Notes: generated by a model from the letters alone, not told the origin. 64,000 nt of DNA from Ditibartonella choladocola (GCF_002007565.1 NZ_CP015625.1:248001-312000), one strand, 5' to 3'; shown: positions 52,132-61,530, counted from the first letter of the stretch. Translations and numbers: made by a program.

Positions 52132-53232
52132 ATGGGCGAATTGATAAAACGCAAAGCAACAGTAAATGATATAGATGCGTTGGTTGCTATTGAAGAGGCA
52201 TGTTTTGACAGCGACAGAATTTCGCGGCGTTCCTTCCGTACTTTGATTGATCGTCCGACGGCCAGAACAATTGTTGCCGAACTTGATGGAACAATTATCG
52301 GCTATGCAATGATTTTGTTTCGTAAAGGCACGGCACTTGCGCGCCTTTACTCGCTTGCGGTCAAGCCGGTAGAAAAAATAAAAGGCGTCGGCTCTCAACT
52401 ATTGGATGCAGCAGAGCAGGCGGCTTTTGATGAAGGGCGCATTTATATGCGCCTTGAAGTTCGCGAAGACAATGAACGGGCAATTCGTCTTTATGAACGC
52501 TTTCACTATCGACCGATCGGCCGTTATCTTGATTATTATGCCGATCATGCACCAGCCCTGCGTTATGAAAAAACCTTGCGCGGTGATACACCGGTTGAAA
52601 CGTCTGTTCCCTATTATCAACAAACATCGGAATTTACTTGCGGTGCTGCCTGTTTGATGATGGCACTCAAATATTTCAATCCGCAATCACGCCTTGATCC
52701 TGTTTTCGAGCTTAGACTATGGCGGGGTGCGACAACGGTTTTCATGCTTTCGGGGCCGGGGGGATGCGAGCCGTTCGGGCTTGCCGTTCTTGCACATAAT
52801 TATGGTCTCAAACCCACTATCATCGTGACAAGCTACGAATTTTTGTTTATCAATTCGGTGCGGGATCGCAAGAAACGCGAGATAATGGAAATTGCACAGA
52901 CCGATTTTCGCGAGCAGGCTGATGCAGCCCACATTCCGGTGCGGATTGCTGCTTTTACTCTTGATGATATTCGTGCCGCGCTTGCACGCGGGGCGTTGGT
53001 GCTTGTGCTTATCAGTTTCTACCATATGTTCGGGGAAAAAATTCCCCATTGGGTATTGGTTCATGGTGATGACGGAAGTCATTTTCTTATTCATGACCCG
53101 TGGGTGGAGGAAGACGAAGGTGAAACAATTGCCGATTCTGCAAACCTGCCTTTGAATTATGAAGTATTCGATCATATTGCGCGCTTTGGAAAAGACGGTT
53201 TGCGCGCAGCCGTCATATTGGAGAAAAGCTAG
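52132..53232 (+). CDS. GNAT acetyltransferase fused to a C39-like papain-fold peptidase
   Basis: 366-residue two-domain protein. Residues 1-150: GNAT N-acyltransferase domain with the acetyl-CoA loop VKPVEKIKGVGSQLLDAA (about 77-94) and NERAIRLYERFHYRPIGR. Residues about 155-366: peptidase C39-like domain with Cys170 in QQTSEFTCGAACLMMALKY, His306 in IPHWVLVHG and Asp322 in LIHDPWVEED, an intact papain-type triad. This fusion is known next to RimK-type ATP-grasp ligases carrying the RLAN domain, and has been predicted to take part in synthesis or removal of peptide modifications; products are unknown. The RimK-like gene follows after six bases, so they are one operon. No signal peptide, so cytosolic. 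Confidence 0.88.
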   Translation: MGELIKRKATVNDIDALVAIEEACFDSDRISRRSFRTLIDRPTARTIVAELDGTIIGYAMILFRKGTALARLYSLAVKPVEKIKGVGSQLLDAAEQAAFDEGRIYMRLEVREDNERAIRLYERFHYRPIGRYLDYYADHAPALRYEKTLRGDTPVETSVPYYQQTSEFTCGAACLMMALKYFNPQSRLDPVFELRLWRGATTVFMLSGPGGCEPFGLAVLAHNYGLKPTIIVTSYEFLFINSVRDRKKREIMEIAQTDFREQADAAHIPVRIAAFTLDDIRAALARGALVLVLISFYHMFGEKIPHWVLVHGDDGSHFLIHDPWVEEDEGETIADSANLPLNYEVFDHIARFGKDGLRAAVILEKS

Positions 53233-53238
53233 TTTTCT

Positions 53239-54714
53239 ATGACTATTTGTGTAATTCTTGCTGGACGAGTGTCTGACGTTGATAATGGTGCGACGACGCA
53301 CAAAGTCATGACACATCGTGACTATTTGGCCAATCCTGCGCTATTTGCCGGTCAACGTCCCCGTATTATCAACCTGTCACGTTCTTACCGCTATCAAAGC
53401 CGCGCTTATTATTGTTCGCTGCTTGCCGAAGCGCGCGGCCATCGTGTGTTGCCCTCGGTCGAAACCATGATCGACCTGTCGGAACGACGGTTATATAAAA
53501 AATCCATTCCCGAACTTGAAGATTGTCTCAACAAAGCCCTGAAAGGAGACGGTACGCGCGCACCGGAAATCATCAGGGTATTTTTTGGTATTGCCGATAG
53601 TTCAGATGACATAAAGGGTGACCGTTTTGAAAAATTCGGCCACCTTTTGTTTGACTGGTATCGGGCTCCGGCATTGGAAGTTCACGTTATACCGGGTGAA
53701 TGGGCACGCATTCATAAAATATGTTTTGCCAATTGGCAAAAGCTTGAAGGTGATAGCCGCGATGCTTTCTATAAGGCGATGGAAACTTATACAACACGGG
53801 CCTGGAAAGAAGCCCGCCACAAAGTTCCGCCGCGTTGGACATTTGCAGTTTTATGCAATCCGGAAGAAGAGTTGCCGCCGACAAACGTTGCCGATTTGAA
53901 ACATTGGGCAAAAATTGCTGCCCGCCTTGGTGTGGAAGTCGAACCGATCGGTGCAAGAGACCTTGCCCGTCTTGCCAATTTTGATGCGCTTTTCATTCGC
54001 GAAACAACCAATATATCCAATCACACCTATCGTTTTGCCCGTCGCGCGGAGCAGGAAAATATGCCGGTTATCGACGACCCGATGTCGATGATCAGGTGTA
54101 CGAACAAAGTCTATCTTGACGAGTTGATGCGCGCAAACGGTGTGCCGGTTCCCCCCACCGTGATGATCGGTGGCAATGATGATCTCGTCAGAGCGGCAGA
54201 TACGCTCGGCTTCCCGATGGTGTTGAAAATTCCGGATTCGTCATTTTCACGCGGGGTGAAACGCGTTGGCTCGATGGAAGAATTGCGCCGCCTTGCCCAT
54301 GAATGGCTTAAAGATAGCGATCTTTTACTGGCACAAAAATATTTACCGACCAAATTCGATTGGCGTGTCGGTGTATTGGGTGGCAAGCCGCTTTTTGTTT
54401 GCCAATATGAAATGGCACCCCACCATTGGCAAATCATCAAACACGATCCGAACGGTGGCGAACCGCTGGAAGGTGGTTTCAAAACCTATGCTATTCCCGA
54501 TGCTCCGCCGGCAGTCGTCGAAATCGGGTTGAAGGCGGCCCGTTGTATCGGTGATGGCCTTTACGGTGTTGATATTAAAGAAACCGATGAAGGTATTGTG
54601 GTCATTGAAGTGAACGACAACCCCAATATCGAACATGGTGTCGAGGATCTGGCCGAAAAAGACGATGTCTGGATCAACCTCACACGCTGGTTTATCGAGC
54701 GCCTCGAACGTTGA
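53239..54714 (+). CDS. RimK-like ATP-grasp ligase with N-terminal RLAN domain
   Basis: 491-residue predicted amide-bond ligase. N-terminal part (about 35-190) matches the RimK-like ATP-grasp N-terminal (RLAN) domain: RPRIINLSRSYRYQSRAYYC, LLAEARGHRVLPSVETMIDL. The C-terminal ATP-grasp domain (about 285-490) shows MVLKIPDSSFSRGVKRV near 329 (ATP lysine and loop), FDWRVGVLGG, GVDIKE and IEVNDNPNIEHGVED near 460 (Mg ligands). Such enzymes join an amino acid or peptide to a carboxylate via acyl phosphate; the acceptor is unknown. It pairs with the GNAT-C39 gene. The start ATG has only a weak ribosome site, consistent with coupling to the upstream gene. Its stop codon lies inside the first unit of a 19-bp tandem repeat. 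Confidence 0.87.
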   Translation: MTICVILAGRVSDVDNGATTHKVMTHRDYLANPALFAGQRPRIINLSRSYRYQSRAYYCSLLAEARGHRVLPSVETMIDLSERRLYKKSIPELEDCLNKALKGDGTRAPEIIRVFFGIADSSDDIKGDRFEKFGHLLFDWYRAPALEVHVIPGEWARIHKICFANWQKLEGDSRDAFYKAMETYTTRAWKEARHKVPPRWTFAVLCNPEEELPPTNVADLKHWAKIAARLGVEVEPIGARDLARLANFDALFIRETTNISNHTYRFARRAEQENMPVIDDPMSMIRCTNKVYLDELMRANGVPVPPTVMIGGNDDLVRAADTLGFPMVLKIPDSSFSRGVKRVGSMEELRRLAHEWLKDSDLLLAQKYLPTKFDWRVGVLGGKPLFVCQYEMAPHHWQIIKHDPNGGEPLEGGFKTYAIPDAPPAVVEIGLKAARCIGDGLYGVDIKETDEGIVVIEVNDNPNIEHGVEDLAEKDDVWINLTRWFIERLER

Positions 54715-54838
54715 ACTAAAGGATGAACGTTGATTTGAAGGATGAACGCTGATTTGAAGGATGAACGTTGATTAAAAGTTCTAACGTTGTCTAAAAGCTC
54801 GAACGGCGATTAAAAGGCATAACGTTGATTTAAAGGCC
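54706..54838 (+). repeat. 19-bp tandem repeat, seven units, starting at the RimK-like stop codon
   Basis: Units begin at 54706, 54725, 54744, 54763, 54782, 54801 and 54820, exactly 19 bases apart, with consensus near (G/T)AACGTTGATTTAAAGGAT. The first unit contains the last codons and stop of the ligase gene (GAACGTTGA = Glu-Arg-stop). Nineteen is not a multiple of three, so the array is non-coding; each unit has the AACGTT palindrome or a close variant. No spacers, so it is not CRISPR. Confidence 0.92.
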
Positions 54839-54849
54839 TTAAAGAGAAA

Positions 54850-54875
54850 AACCGGCAATGGGTTGCCGGTTTTTT
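54850..54875 (+). terminator. Rho-independent terminator of the GNAT-C39/RimK operon
   Basis: 9-bp stem AACCGGCAA/TTGCCGGTT, loop TGGG, then T-run, directly after the tandem repeat. Confidence 0.92.
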
Positions 54876-55092
54876 CATATTTCGTCAGAATTCTGTTTAT
54901 CTCGTTACCAAGCGAAAACGGGTCTTGGGTCGTTTCCTGAAAACATCATTTTTGACAGAAGCATGAGTAGCCTTCATGTTTCCTTGTGTGTCACAAAAGC
55001 AAAAATGAAACCCCACAAAGGCCGGTGTGATTGGATTGCTGTTCTGGCACAAACGGCGCTCCTTCCATGATAAGGGAACCATGATAAAAAAG
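54876..55092. other. Convergent gap before ccmG
   Basis: 217 bases with no gene recognised and no clear terminator for ccmG. Confidence 0.35.
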
Positions 55093-55698
55093 CTACCGGG
55101 AAGAAGAATGATCGGCCGAAGAAGTGTTGCTATCCAGCGCCTTTTCAATCTGTGGCAATGTTTCATCTTTAAAGATTTGCGGCGTTAATGGCCCGATATG
55201 TTTATAAACAATAATGCCTTCGCGGTTTAAAAGAAAAGTTTCCGGTGGTCCGTAAACACCCCAATCAATGGCAGCGCGGCCGCTTTGGTCAAAGCCGACG
55301 AGCTTGAAAGGATCTCCGAAATTATCAAGAAAGCGTATGGCATTTTCCTGATTGTCTTTGTAATTGACGCCGACAAGGTCAAAGCGGTTGTCTTTGGAAA
55401 TTTCGATAAGGGTGGGGTGTTCGTCACGGCAGGGCGGGCACCATGACCCCCAGAAATTGACGAGTGTGACACGTCCCTTGAAGTCTTCAGGGTTAAAAGA
55501 ACCGGTTTGACCAAGAAGTGGCAAGCGGGTTGCAGGAGCCGGTTTGCCGGAAAGTGCATTGGGAACAAGATTGGCCGTGTCCGGATTGGTCGTTTCCATA
55601 TGGCTGAACATGATAACAACCAGAACAACAAACAGGATGAATGGCCCGAAAAGGGCAATCATCACCGGAACACTCATTTTTCTTTTAGGCGCGTCCAT
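55093..55698 (-). CDS. ccmG: Thiol:disulfide interchange protein CcmG/DsbE
   Basis: Membrane-anchored periplasmic thioredoxin-like protein that reduces apocytochrome c or CcmH before haem attachment (system I). About 201 residues. Seen: an N-terminal membrane anchor (about 8-30), VTLVNFWGSWCPPCRDEHP with the WCPPC active site near 85-90, and GVYGPPETFLLNREG, the CcmG-type cis-proline region. ATG 55698 is taken; GTG 55707 three codons earlier overlaps the ccmD stop as GTGA and is an equal alternative for coupled translation. Last gene of ccmABCDG. Confidence 0.95.
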   Translation of the reverse strand: MDAPKRKMSVPVMIALFGPFILFVVLVVIMFSHMETTNPDTANLVPNALSGKPAPATRLPLLGQTGSFNPEDFKGRVTLVNFWGSWCPPCRDEHPTLIEISKDNRFDLVGVNYKDNQENAIRFLDNFGDPFKLVGFDQSGRAAIDWGVYGPPETFLLNREGIIVYKHIGPLTPQIFKDETLPQIEKALDSNTSSADHSSSR

Positions 55699-55703
55699 GA
55701 TCG

Positions 55704-55919
55704 TCACGATTTTATTTTGTTGGCACGGATGGCGTTTGATTGTTCAAGTTTTTGCAGCCGGTTTTTTTGACGGCGGCCATCAAGGAAAATATATAAAACC
55801 AGCAGCAAAAGAATGGCAGCCGAGACAATATAGCTCAAGGTAACAATCTGGGTATGGTCGAACTGCCCCAGAAAGATGTCGATACGATCGGAAATACCGG
55901 TTGTATTTTCAATGGTCAT
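55704..55919 (-). CDS. ccmD: Haem exporter protein CcmD
   Basis: Small (71-residue) membrane protein that stabilises the CcmABC-CcmE haem-release complex. Seen: one transmembrane helix (about 26-44, TLSYIVSAAILLLLVLYIFL) preceded by a polar stretch and followed by a basic, coiled C-terminus (DGRRQKNRLQKLEQ), the classic CcmD layout. ATG 55919 overlaps the ccmC stop by four bases (ATGA). The open frame extends upstream within ccmC without a better start. Confidence 0.88.
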   Translation of the reverse strand: MTIENTTGISDRIDIFLGQFDHTQIVTLSYIVSAAILLLLVLYIFLDGRRQKNRLQKLEQSNAIRANKIKS

Positions 55920-56686
55920 TTTACATTTTCCTTCTGGCGCAGACGCCGCGCAGCCATTCTTTGCATTGTTTCCACACGCCGACGGGTAATCTCGGTACGC
56001 ATTCTGGCAAGATAGAGGGCAAAAAATGCCAGTGTGAAACCGATAGCCATGGTAAAGAGCGGCCATAACATGGCGCTATCTATGGCCGAGCCACCTTTGC
56101 GAAGAATGGAGGCGGGTTGATGAAGTGTGTTCCACCATTCGACGGAAAACTTGATAATCGGTATGTTGATAAAGCCGACAAGTGTCAGGATAGCGGCAGC
56201 TTTCGCACCTTTTGTCGGATCGTCAAAGGCTCGTGAAAGCGCAATAATAGCGAGATAGATCAAAAACAACACGAGCACAGACGTGAGCCTTGCATCCCAT
56301 TCCCACCATGTACCCCAAGTTGGCCGCCCCCAGAGAGAGCCGGTTATAAGGGCAAGTGCGGTAAAAGTCGCACCGATCGGAGCGGCACTTTTGAGTGATA
56401 CATCGGCAAGCGGATGGCGCCAGACCAGAGTTCCGAGTGCCGAAACACTCATCAAAGTGTAACAGCACATGGAAAGCCATGCAAAAGGCACATGAAGATA
56501 CATGATGCGCACCGTCATGCCTTGCTGATAATCGTCTGGCGAACGCATGACCATGAAAAGGCCACAGGCGAGAACAATAACAGCAACAAGGCCGAGCCAC
56601 GGCAAAATTATACCGCTCAACTCCATGAAACGCGTCGGGTTGGCTAATGATTGCAGCCAGTTTGTCTTTTTTTGTATCAATTCCAT
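55916..56686 (-). CDS. ccmC: Haem handling protein CcmC
   Basis: Six-helix inner-membrane protein that presents haem to CcmE in cytochrome c maturation system I. About 256 residues from ATG 56686, which has AAGGG five bases upstream; the frame extends 12 codons further. Seen: conserved haem-related histidine in MYLHVPFAW, the tryptophan-rich motif GTWWEWDARLTS, and SVEWWNTLHQPAS with a second histidine. Overlaps ccmD by ATGA. A 91-base gap separates it from ccmB. Confidence 0.96.
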   Translation of the reverse strand: MELIQKKTNWLQSLANPTRFMELSGIILPWLGLVAVIVLACGLFMVMRSPDDYQQGMTVRIMYLHVPFAWLSMCCYTLMSVSALGTLVWRHPLADVSLKSAAPIGATFTALALITGSLWGRPTWGTWWEWDARLTSVLVLFLIYLAIIALSRAFDDPTKGAKAAAILTLVGFINIPIIKFSVEWWNTLHQPASILRKGGSAIDSAMLWPLFTMAIGFTLAFFALYLARMRTEITRRRVETMQRMAARRLRQKENVK

Positions 56687-56777
56687 GATGTCCCTTATTA
56701 TCGGGTTTTGTTTTTGTCGCAATTATCTTTCTTCATAGAGACCAACATATGACACCAATCTGACAAAGATGTGATGT

Positions 56778-57443
56778 TTAGTCCGATAATGAAGCAAGTG
56801 TCAAAGCCGCAGCCAATGGGCCGAGGATCGAGAAAAACAGTGACAGTGCGATCAAAAACAATAACGGATTTATAAACGAGATTCCCGGAGCGGTGGTTGC
56901 ATAAGCTGCGGATACCCCGAAAATCATAACCGGTACAGCAAGCGGCAGAACAATAACCGATATCAAGACGCCGCCACGCGGTAGCGAGGTTGCAAGCGCT
57001 GCTCCGACTGCACCAATCAGGGTAATGGCAGGTGTTCCGCATAAAAGTGTGAGCATAAGACCGCCTATTGCTGTTCCATCAAGACCGAGCATCAATCCAA
57101 GCACAGGAGTAAAAAGAATGAGCGGCAGAATAGTTCCACACCAGTGAGCCGAACATTTGGTAAAAACAACGAGACTCAAGCTTTTTCTATGTCGCGATAA
57201 TATCAGTTGATCGAGGCTGCCATCGTCGCGGTCGGTCTGGAACATGCGGTCCAGTCCAAGAAGGATAGATAACAAGGCTCCGATCCACAGCATTCCGGGA
57301 CCAATGCGGGATAAAATTTCCTGATCGGGGCCGATCGCAAACGGAGTTATAATGATAATTGCTGCAAAAAACAGAAGTCCTGTGAGCAAGGAGCTTCCCG
57401 GACCAAAAGCAATACGCAGATCGCGCAAGAAAAGAGCCTTCAT
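56778..57443 (-). CDS. ccmB: Haem exporter permease CcmB
   Basis: 221-residue integral membrane subunit of the CcmAB ABC module, which uses ATP to release holo-CcmE. Seen: start MKALFLRDLRIAFG, six hydrophobic segments, the FQTDRDDGSLDQLILS segment near residue 70 conserved in CcmB, and FINPLLFLIALSLF at the C-terminal end. The start overlaps the ccmA stop by one base (TGATG), so translation is coupled. Confidence 0.95.
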   Translation of the reverse strand: MKALFLRDLRIAFGPGSSLLTGLLFFAAIIIITPFAIGPDQEILSRIGPGMLWIGALLSILLGLDRMFQTDRDDGSLDQLILSRHRKSLSLVVFTKCSAHWCGTILPLILFTPVLGLMLGLDGTAIGGLMLTLLCGTPAITLIGAVGAALATSLPRGGVLISVIVLPLAVPVMIFGVSAAYATTAPGISFINPLLFLIALSLFFSILGPLAAALTLASLSD

Positions 57444-58066
57444 CAGCTTTCCTCGAAATCGGGAAGATAATTATCAAGTAAGATATTATAATTTTCTTCT
57501 ATGCCAAGAGGCAAATGGGTTGCGGCAATAATCATGCCCGAACGGTTTCTATGGTCTTCCATGATTTTTGCAAAGATCGAACTTGCATGTTTATCAAGCC
57601 CCGATGTCGGCTCGTCAAGGAGCCATAAAGGCTGATGGGATAATAACAATCGCGCAATGGCAACGCGTCTTTTCTGTCCGGTTGAAAGAACACCGAAGGG
57701 AAGATGCTCGATTCCTGAAAGTTCGACCTGATCGAGTGCTTCCATCGGCGACAACAATTGCGCTGAATCGAAATTTGACCAGAATTCGAGATTTTGTAAA
57801 ACGCTCAGATGCGTTTTCATGGCGTTTTGACTGCCAAGATAATGACTGAGGAGAGCAACAGGAAAAATCTGCCCGTCTTCTTTTGCTTCTATAGTTCCTT
57901 CATTCGCTTGCAGAAAACCGGCAATGATTCGCAGCAAAGTTGACTTGCCGATGCCATTCGGGCCGGTAATCGTCATCACTTCTCTATCATGGATTGTAAA
58001 GCAGAGGTGCTGAAATAAGACCTCTTCACCCCTTTTTGCGCTGAGTTCGACTGCTTTTATTTCCAT
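57443..58066 (-). CDS. ccmA: Haem exporter ATP-binding protein CcmA
   Basis: ABC ATPase of the CcmABCD complex. 207 residues from ATG 58066 (MEIKAVELSAKRG); the open frame runs 18 codons upstream without similarity. Seen: Walker A GPNGIGKST (about 34-42), signature LSTGQKRRVAIARLLL, and Walker B LWLLDEPTSGLDKH. First gene of the ccmABCDG operon; divergent from acnA across 298 bases. The remaining system I genes (ccmE, ccmF, ccmH) are not in this window. Confidence 0.95.
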   Translation of the reverse strand: MEIKAVELSAKRGEEVLFQHLCFTIHDREVMTITGPNGIGKSTLLRIIAGFLQANEGTIEAKEDGQIFPVALLSHYLGSQNAMKTHLSVLQNLEFWSNFDSAQLLSPMEALDQVELSGIEHLPFGVLSTGQKRRVAIARLLLSHQPLWLLDEPTSGLDKHASSIFAKIMEDHRNRSGMIIAATHLPLGIEENYNILLDNYLPDFEES

Positions 58067-58148
58067 GTAACCACCGGATTTTGCTTGACCTTTCTTAGGA
58101 TGGATGGCGCGTTCAAACAAGTAAACACATTTTTTTTAATGGATTACG

Positions 58149-58165
58149 TCTGGAACAGTTCCAGA
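58149..58165. promoter_or_regulatory. 17-bp operator-like palindrome between ccmA and acnA
   Basis: TCTGGAAC, one base, GTTCCAGA: perfect 8-bp arms. The GAA-N3-TTC core resembles Irr iron-control boxes of rhizobia, and acnA is an iron-linked gene, but the flanks (GG/CC instead of A/T) differ, so the regulator is only a suggestion. Confidence 0.45.
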
Positions 58166-58364
58166 AAAGGAACTATAAAAGAATTACCATACCAGCGGTC
58201 GGTGTGGAACAATTTTTGGGCCGGTCTCCAAATCTGCTTGTTCTGGCGGTTGAGGAACGGACAGCGGAAATGACTGCACCCGCACCGTAGCTGCGATCTT
58301 GACCCGCAGTTTGTGGCGTTCGTTCCAGGAGCTAAGGCTCGCACAGATATAAGGACGAACAGTC

Positions 58365-61058
58365 GTGTCTCAAATAGATAGTTTTAAGTGCCGCAAAACG
58401 CTCCATGTGAATGGCAAGGACTATATTTATTACAGTCTGACAGAGGCTGAAAAAAATGGTCTTACCGGTATTTCCCGTTTGCCATTTTCAATGAAGGTTC
58501 TCTTGGAGAATCTGTTACGTTTTGAAGACGGTCGCACGGTCAAGAAAGACGACATTTTAAATATCGCCAAATGGCTGAACGACAAAGGAAAAGCAGGCGC
58601 TGAAATCGCCTATCGCCCTTCACGCGTTTTGATGCAGGATTTTACAGGCGTTCCGGCGGTTGTAGATCTTGCTGCCATGCGTGACGCAATGGTGAAACTT
58701 GGTGAAAACCCGGAAAAAATCAATCCGTTGGTTCCGGTTGATCTGGTCATTGACCACTCGGTCATTGTTGATGATTTCGGCAATCCGCTCGCTTTCCAAC
58801 ACAATAAAGAACTTGAATATAAGCGTAATGGCGAACGTTATCGCTTTCTGAAATGGGGCCAACAAGCCTTCAAGAATTTTCGCGTGGTTCCTCCGGGGAC
58901 AGGTATTTGCCATCAGGTCAATCTTGAATATCTTGCCCAATGTGTTTGGACAAAAGAAGAAAATGGCCACACAATAGCTTATCCCGACACTTGTGTCGGT
59001 ACCGATTCCCACACCACTATGGTCAACGGTCTCGGTGTCCTCGGCTGGGGTGTTGGCGGTATTGAAGCTGAAGCTGCCATGCTTGGCCAACCGGTTTCCA
59101 TGTTATTGCCGGAGGTTATCGGCTTCCGTCTGACAGGCAAACTCAAGGAAGGCATTACCGCAACCGATCTTGTTTTGACCGTAACGCAGATGTTGCGCAA
59201 AAAAGGCGTGGTTGGTAAATTTGTCGAATTCTTTGGCCCCGGTCTTGAGCATATGACTTTGGCCGATCGTGCGACAATCGGCAATATGAGCCCTGAATAT
59301 GGCGCGACATGCGGCTTTTTCCCGATTGATCAGGAAACCATCCGTTACCTTAACATGACAGGTCGTAAAGAAGAGCGGATTGCACTTGTCGAAGCTTATA
59401 CAAAAGCTCAGGGCATGTGGCATGATTCCCATACGGCCGATCCGGTGTTCACCGATACAATCGAACTTGATATGGGAACGGTTGTGCCCTCGATGGCCGG
59501 TCCGAAACGTCCGGAAGGGCGTTTGCCGCTTGAAGAAGTCGGTAAAAGTTTTGCGACAGCTCTTCACAACGAATATAAGAAAACAACCGGCGAAAAAACA
59601 CGTTATCAGGTTGAAGGCGAGGATTTCGACATTGGTCACGGAGATGTCGCTATTGCAGCGATTACCTCTTGCACCAACACATCCAATCCGAGTGTTCTGA
59701 TCGCGGCAGGTCTACTTGCCAGAAACGCGGTTGCCAAAGGCTTGAAATCCAAGCCGTGGGTTAAAACTTCGCTGGCTCCCGGCTCGCAGGTTGTTGAAGC
59801 CTATCTTGTCAATTCGGGACTGCAAAAAGACCTTGATGCTCTAGGTTTCAATCTTGTTGGTTTCGGTTGCACGACATGTATCGGCAATTCCGGTCCTCTG
59901 CCGCCGGCAATTTCAAAAACCATCAATGACAAGGGCTTGATTGTTGCGGCGGTGCTTTCGGGTAACCGTAACTTCGAGGGGCGTGTTTCGCCTGATGTTC
60001 AGGCTAACTACCTTGCTTCACCGCCACTTGTTGTTGCCCATGCTTTGGCTGGAACCATCACCAAGGATCTCACAAAAGAGCCTCTTGGAACCGGCAAGGA
60101 TGGAAAACCGGTCTATCTGAAGGATATCTGGCCAACTTCGCAAGAAGTTCAGGAATTCATCGAAAAGAATGTTACCCGCAAGATTTTTGAATCGAAATAT
60201 GCGGATGTCTTCAAGGGTGATGAAAACTGGCAGAAAGTTCAGGTTCCTGCAGGCGAGACTTATGCATGGGACGACAAGTCGACCTATGTTCGTAACCCGC
60301 CTTATTTTGAAAATATGCCGAAAGTACCTGCACCGCTCAAGAATATTGACGGAGCGCGTATCCTCGGACTTTTCGGGGACAAGATTACGACCGACCATAT
60401 TTCGCCTGCCGGTTCTATCAAGGTTGATTCTCCGGCCGGTAAATATTTGATCGAACACGGTGTAAAACCCGCCGATTTCAACCAGTATGGTACCCGTCGT
60501 GGCAACCATGAGGTGATGATGCGCGGCACATTTGCCAATATCCGTATCCGTAACTTCATGCTTGGTGAAAATGGACGCGAAGGTGGTTACACCATTCACT
60601 ATCCATCCAAGGAAGAAGAATCGATCTATGATGCTGCCATGCAGTATAAGAGCGAGCATGTGCCACTCGTTGTCTTTGCCGGTATCGAATATGGTAACGG
60701 CTCATCCCGCGACTGGGCGGCCAAGGGAACCAATCTTTTGGGCGTGCGTGCGGTGATAGCTCAATCTTTCGAGCGTATTCACCGTTCCAATCTCGTTGGT
60801 ATGGGAATTGTTCCGTTTGTCTTCGAGGATGGACAGAGCTGGCGCTCTTTGGGGCTGAAAGGCGATGAAGTTATCACGATTGATGGTATCAACGATCTGA
60901 AGCCGCGCCAAAAAACTGTTGCCAGAGTTCAATTCAGTGACGGCACTGTCAAGGAAGTTCCGCTTCTTTGCCGGGTCGATACGGTCGATGAACTTGATTA
61001 CCTCCATAATGGCGGCATTTTGCAGTATGTTCTGCGCAATTTGGCCAAAGAAGGCTGA
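58365..61058 (+). CDS. acnA: Aconitate hydratase A
   Basis: [4Fe-4S] enzyme of the TCA cycle interconverting citrate and isocitrate; the AcnA/IRP1 form can bind RNA when the cluster is lost. 897 residues. Seen: [35 protein letters not shown], cluster cysteines in [11 protein letters not shown] (about residue 435) and [13 protein letters not shown] (about 503), and the C-terminal swivel domain with [16 protein letters not shown]. The start is GTG 58365, with AAGGA nine bases upstream; no ATG fits. Operator-like palindrome upstream; terminator at 61080-61113. Confidence 0.97.
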   Translation: MSQIDSFKCRKTLHVNGKDYIYYSLTEAEKNGLTGISRLPFSMKVLLENLLRFEDGRTVKKDDILNIAKWLNDKGKAGAEIAYRPSRVLMQDFTGVPAVVDLAAMRDAMVKLGENPEKINPLVPVDLVIDHSVIVDDFGNPLAFQHNKELEYKRNGERYRFLKWGQQAFKNFRVVPPGTGICHQVNLEYLAQCVWTKEENGHTIAYPDTCVGTDSHTTMVNGLGVLGWGVGGIEAEAAMLGQPVSMLLPEVIGFRLTGKLKEGITATDLVLTVTQMLRKKGVVGKFVEFFGPGLEHMTLADRATIGNMSPEYGATCGFFPIDQETIRYLNMTGRKEERIALVEAYTKAQGMWHDSHTADPVFTDTIELDMGTVVPSMAGPKRPEGRLPLEEVGKSFATALHNEYKKTTGEKTRYQVEGEDFDIGHGDVAIAAITSCTNTSNPSVLIAAGLLARNAVAKGLKSKPWVKTSLAPGSQVVEAYLVNSGLQKDLDALGFNLVGFGCTTCIGNSGPLPPAISKTINDKGLIVAAVLSGNRNFEGRVSPDVQANYLASPPLVVAHALAGTITKDLTKEPLGTGKDGKPVYLKDIWPTSQEVQEFIEKNVTRKIFESKYADVFKGDENWQKVQVPAGETYAWDDKSTYVRNPPYFENMPKVPAPLKNIDGARILGLFGDKITTDHISPAGSIKVDSPAGKYLIEHGVKPADFNQYGTRRGNHEVMMRGTFANIRIRNFMLGENGREGGYTIHYPSKEEESIYDAAMQYKSEHVPLVVFAGIEYGNGSSRDWAAKGTNLLGVRAVIAQSFERIHRSNLVGMGIVPFVFEDGQSWRSLGLKGDEVITIDGINDLKPRQKTVARVQFSDGTVKEVPLLCRVDTVDELDYLHNGGILQYVLRNLAKEG

Positions 61059-61079
61059 TTGACGGTTTTAAAAATTGAT

Positions 61080-61113
61080 AAACGGGGTGTGGAATCGCAC
61101 CCCGTTTATTTTT
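61080..61113 (+). terminator. Rho-independent terminator of acnA
   Basis: 10-bp stem AAACGGGGTG/CACCCCGTTT (61080-61089 with 61098-61107), then ATTTTTA. 21 bases past the stop. Confidence 0.9.
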
Positions 61114-61137
61114 AAATGACAATTTGAGAGAATCTCA

Positions 61138-61167
61138 TTGACGCGAGCGGCTGAATTAAGCTATAAG
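61138..61167 (+). promoter_or_regulatory. Probable sigma-70 promoter of rpsT
   Basis: TTGACG at 61138 and TATAAG at 61162 with 18 bases between them, about 80 bases before the rpsT start. A GAATC (GANTC) site overlaps just upstream (61130-61134). A small GC-rich hairpin (GCGGC/GCCGC, near 61182-61196) lies in the leader. Confidence 0.6.
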
Positions 61168-61249
61168 CCCGCCAAGATTAAGCGGCTACTGGCCGCAGTT
61201 TGTGTTTCTAGGCTTTAAAGCCGTTCAATAAGAAGAGAGAGATAGACTT

Positions 61250-61516
61250 ATGGCGAATACACCTTCGTCCAGAAAAGCAGTGCGTAAGATTGCAGCACGC
61301 ACAGAAGTTAATAAATCACGCCGTACACGTGTTCGTACATTTGTGCGCAAATTTGATGATGCGGTTGCTGCCGGTAATAAAGCCGCCGCTGAAGTTGCTT
61401 TCAAGGCAGTCGAGCCTGAATTGATGCGTGCTGTGACCAAAGGTGTTCTGCATAAAAATGCAGCATCGCGCAAAGTGTCACGTCTTGCTAAAAAGTTGAA
61501 AACTATTTCGGCCTGA
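61250..61516 (+). CDS. rpsT: 30S ribosomal protein S20
   Basis: Small-subunit primary binding protein. 88 residues, the standard length. Seen: [21 protein letters not shown] start, the basic [12 protein letters not shown] helix and the C-terminal [20 protein letters not shown], all typical of S20. Strong AGAGAG-type purine ribosome site. Single gene upstream of dnaA, a common alphaproteobacterial arrangement. Confidence 0.98.
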   Translation: MANTPSSRKAVRKIAARTEVNKSRRTRVRTFVRKFDDAVAAGNKAAAEVAFKAVEPELMRAVTKGVLHKNAASRKVSRLAKKLKTISA

Positions 61517-61530
61517 TTTTAAAAACTCTG

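Noticed and set aside
54706..54838. Possible CRISPR array
   Set aside because: Units are contiguous 19-bp tandem repeats without spacers and no cas genes are present.
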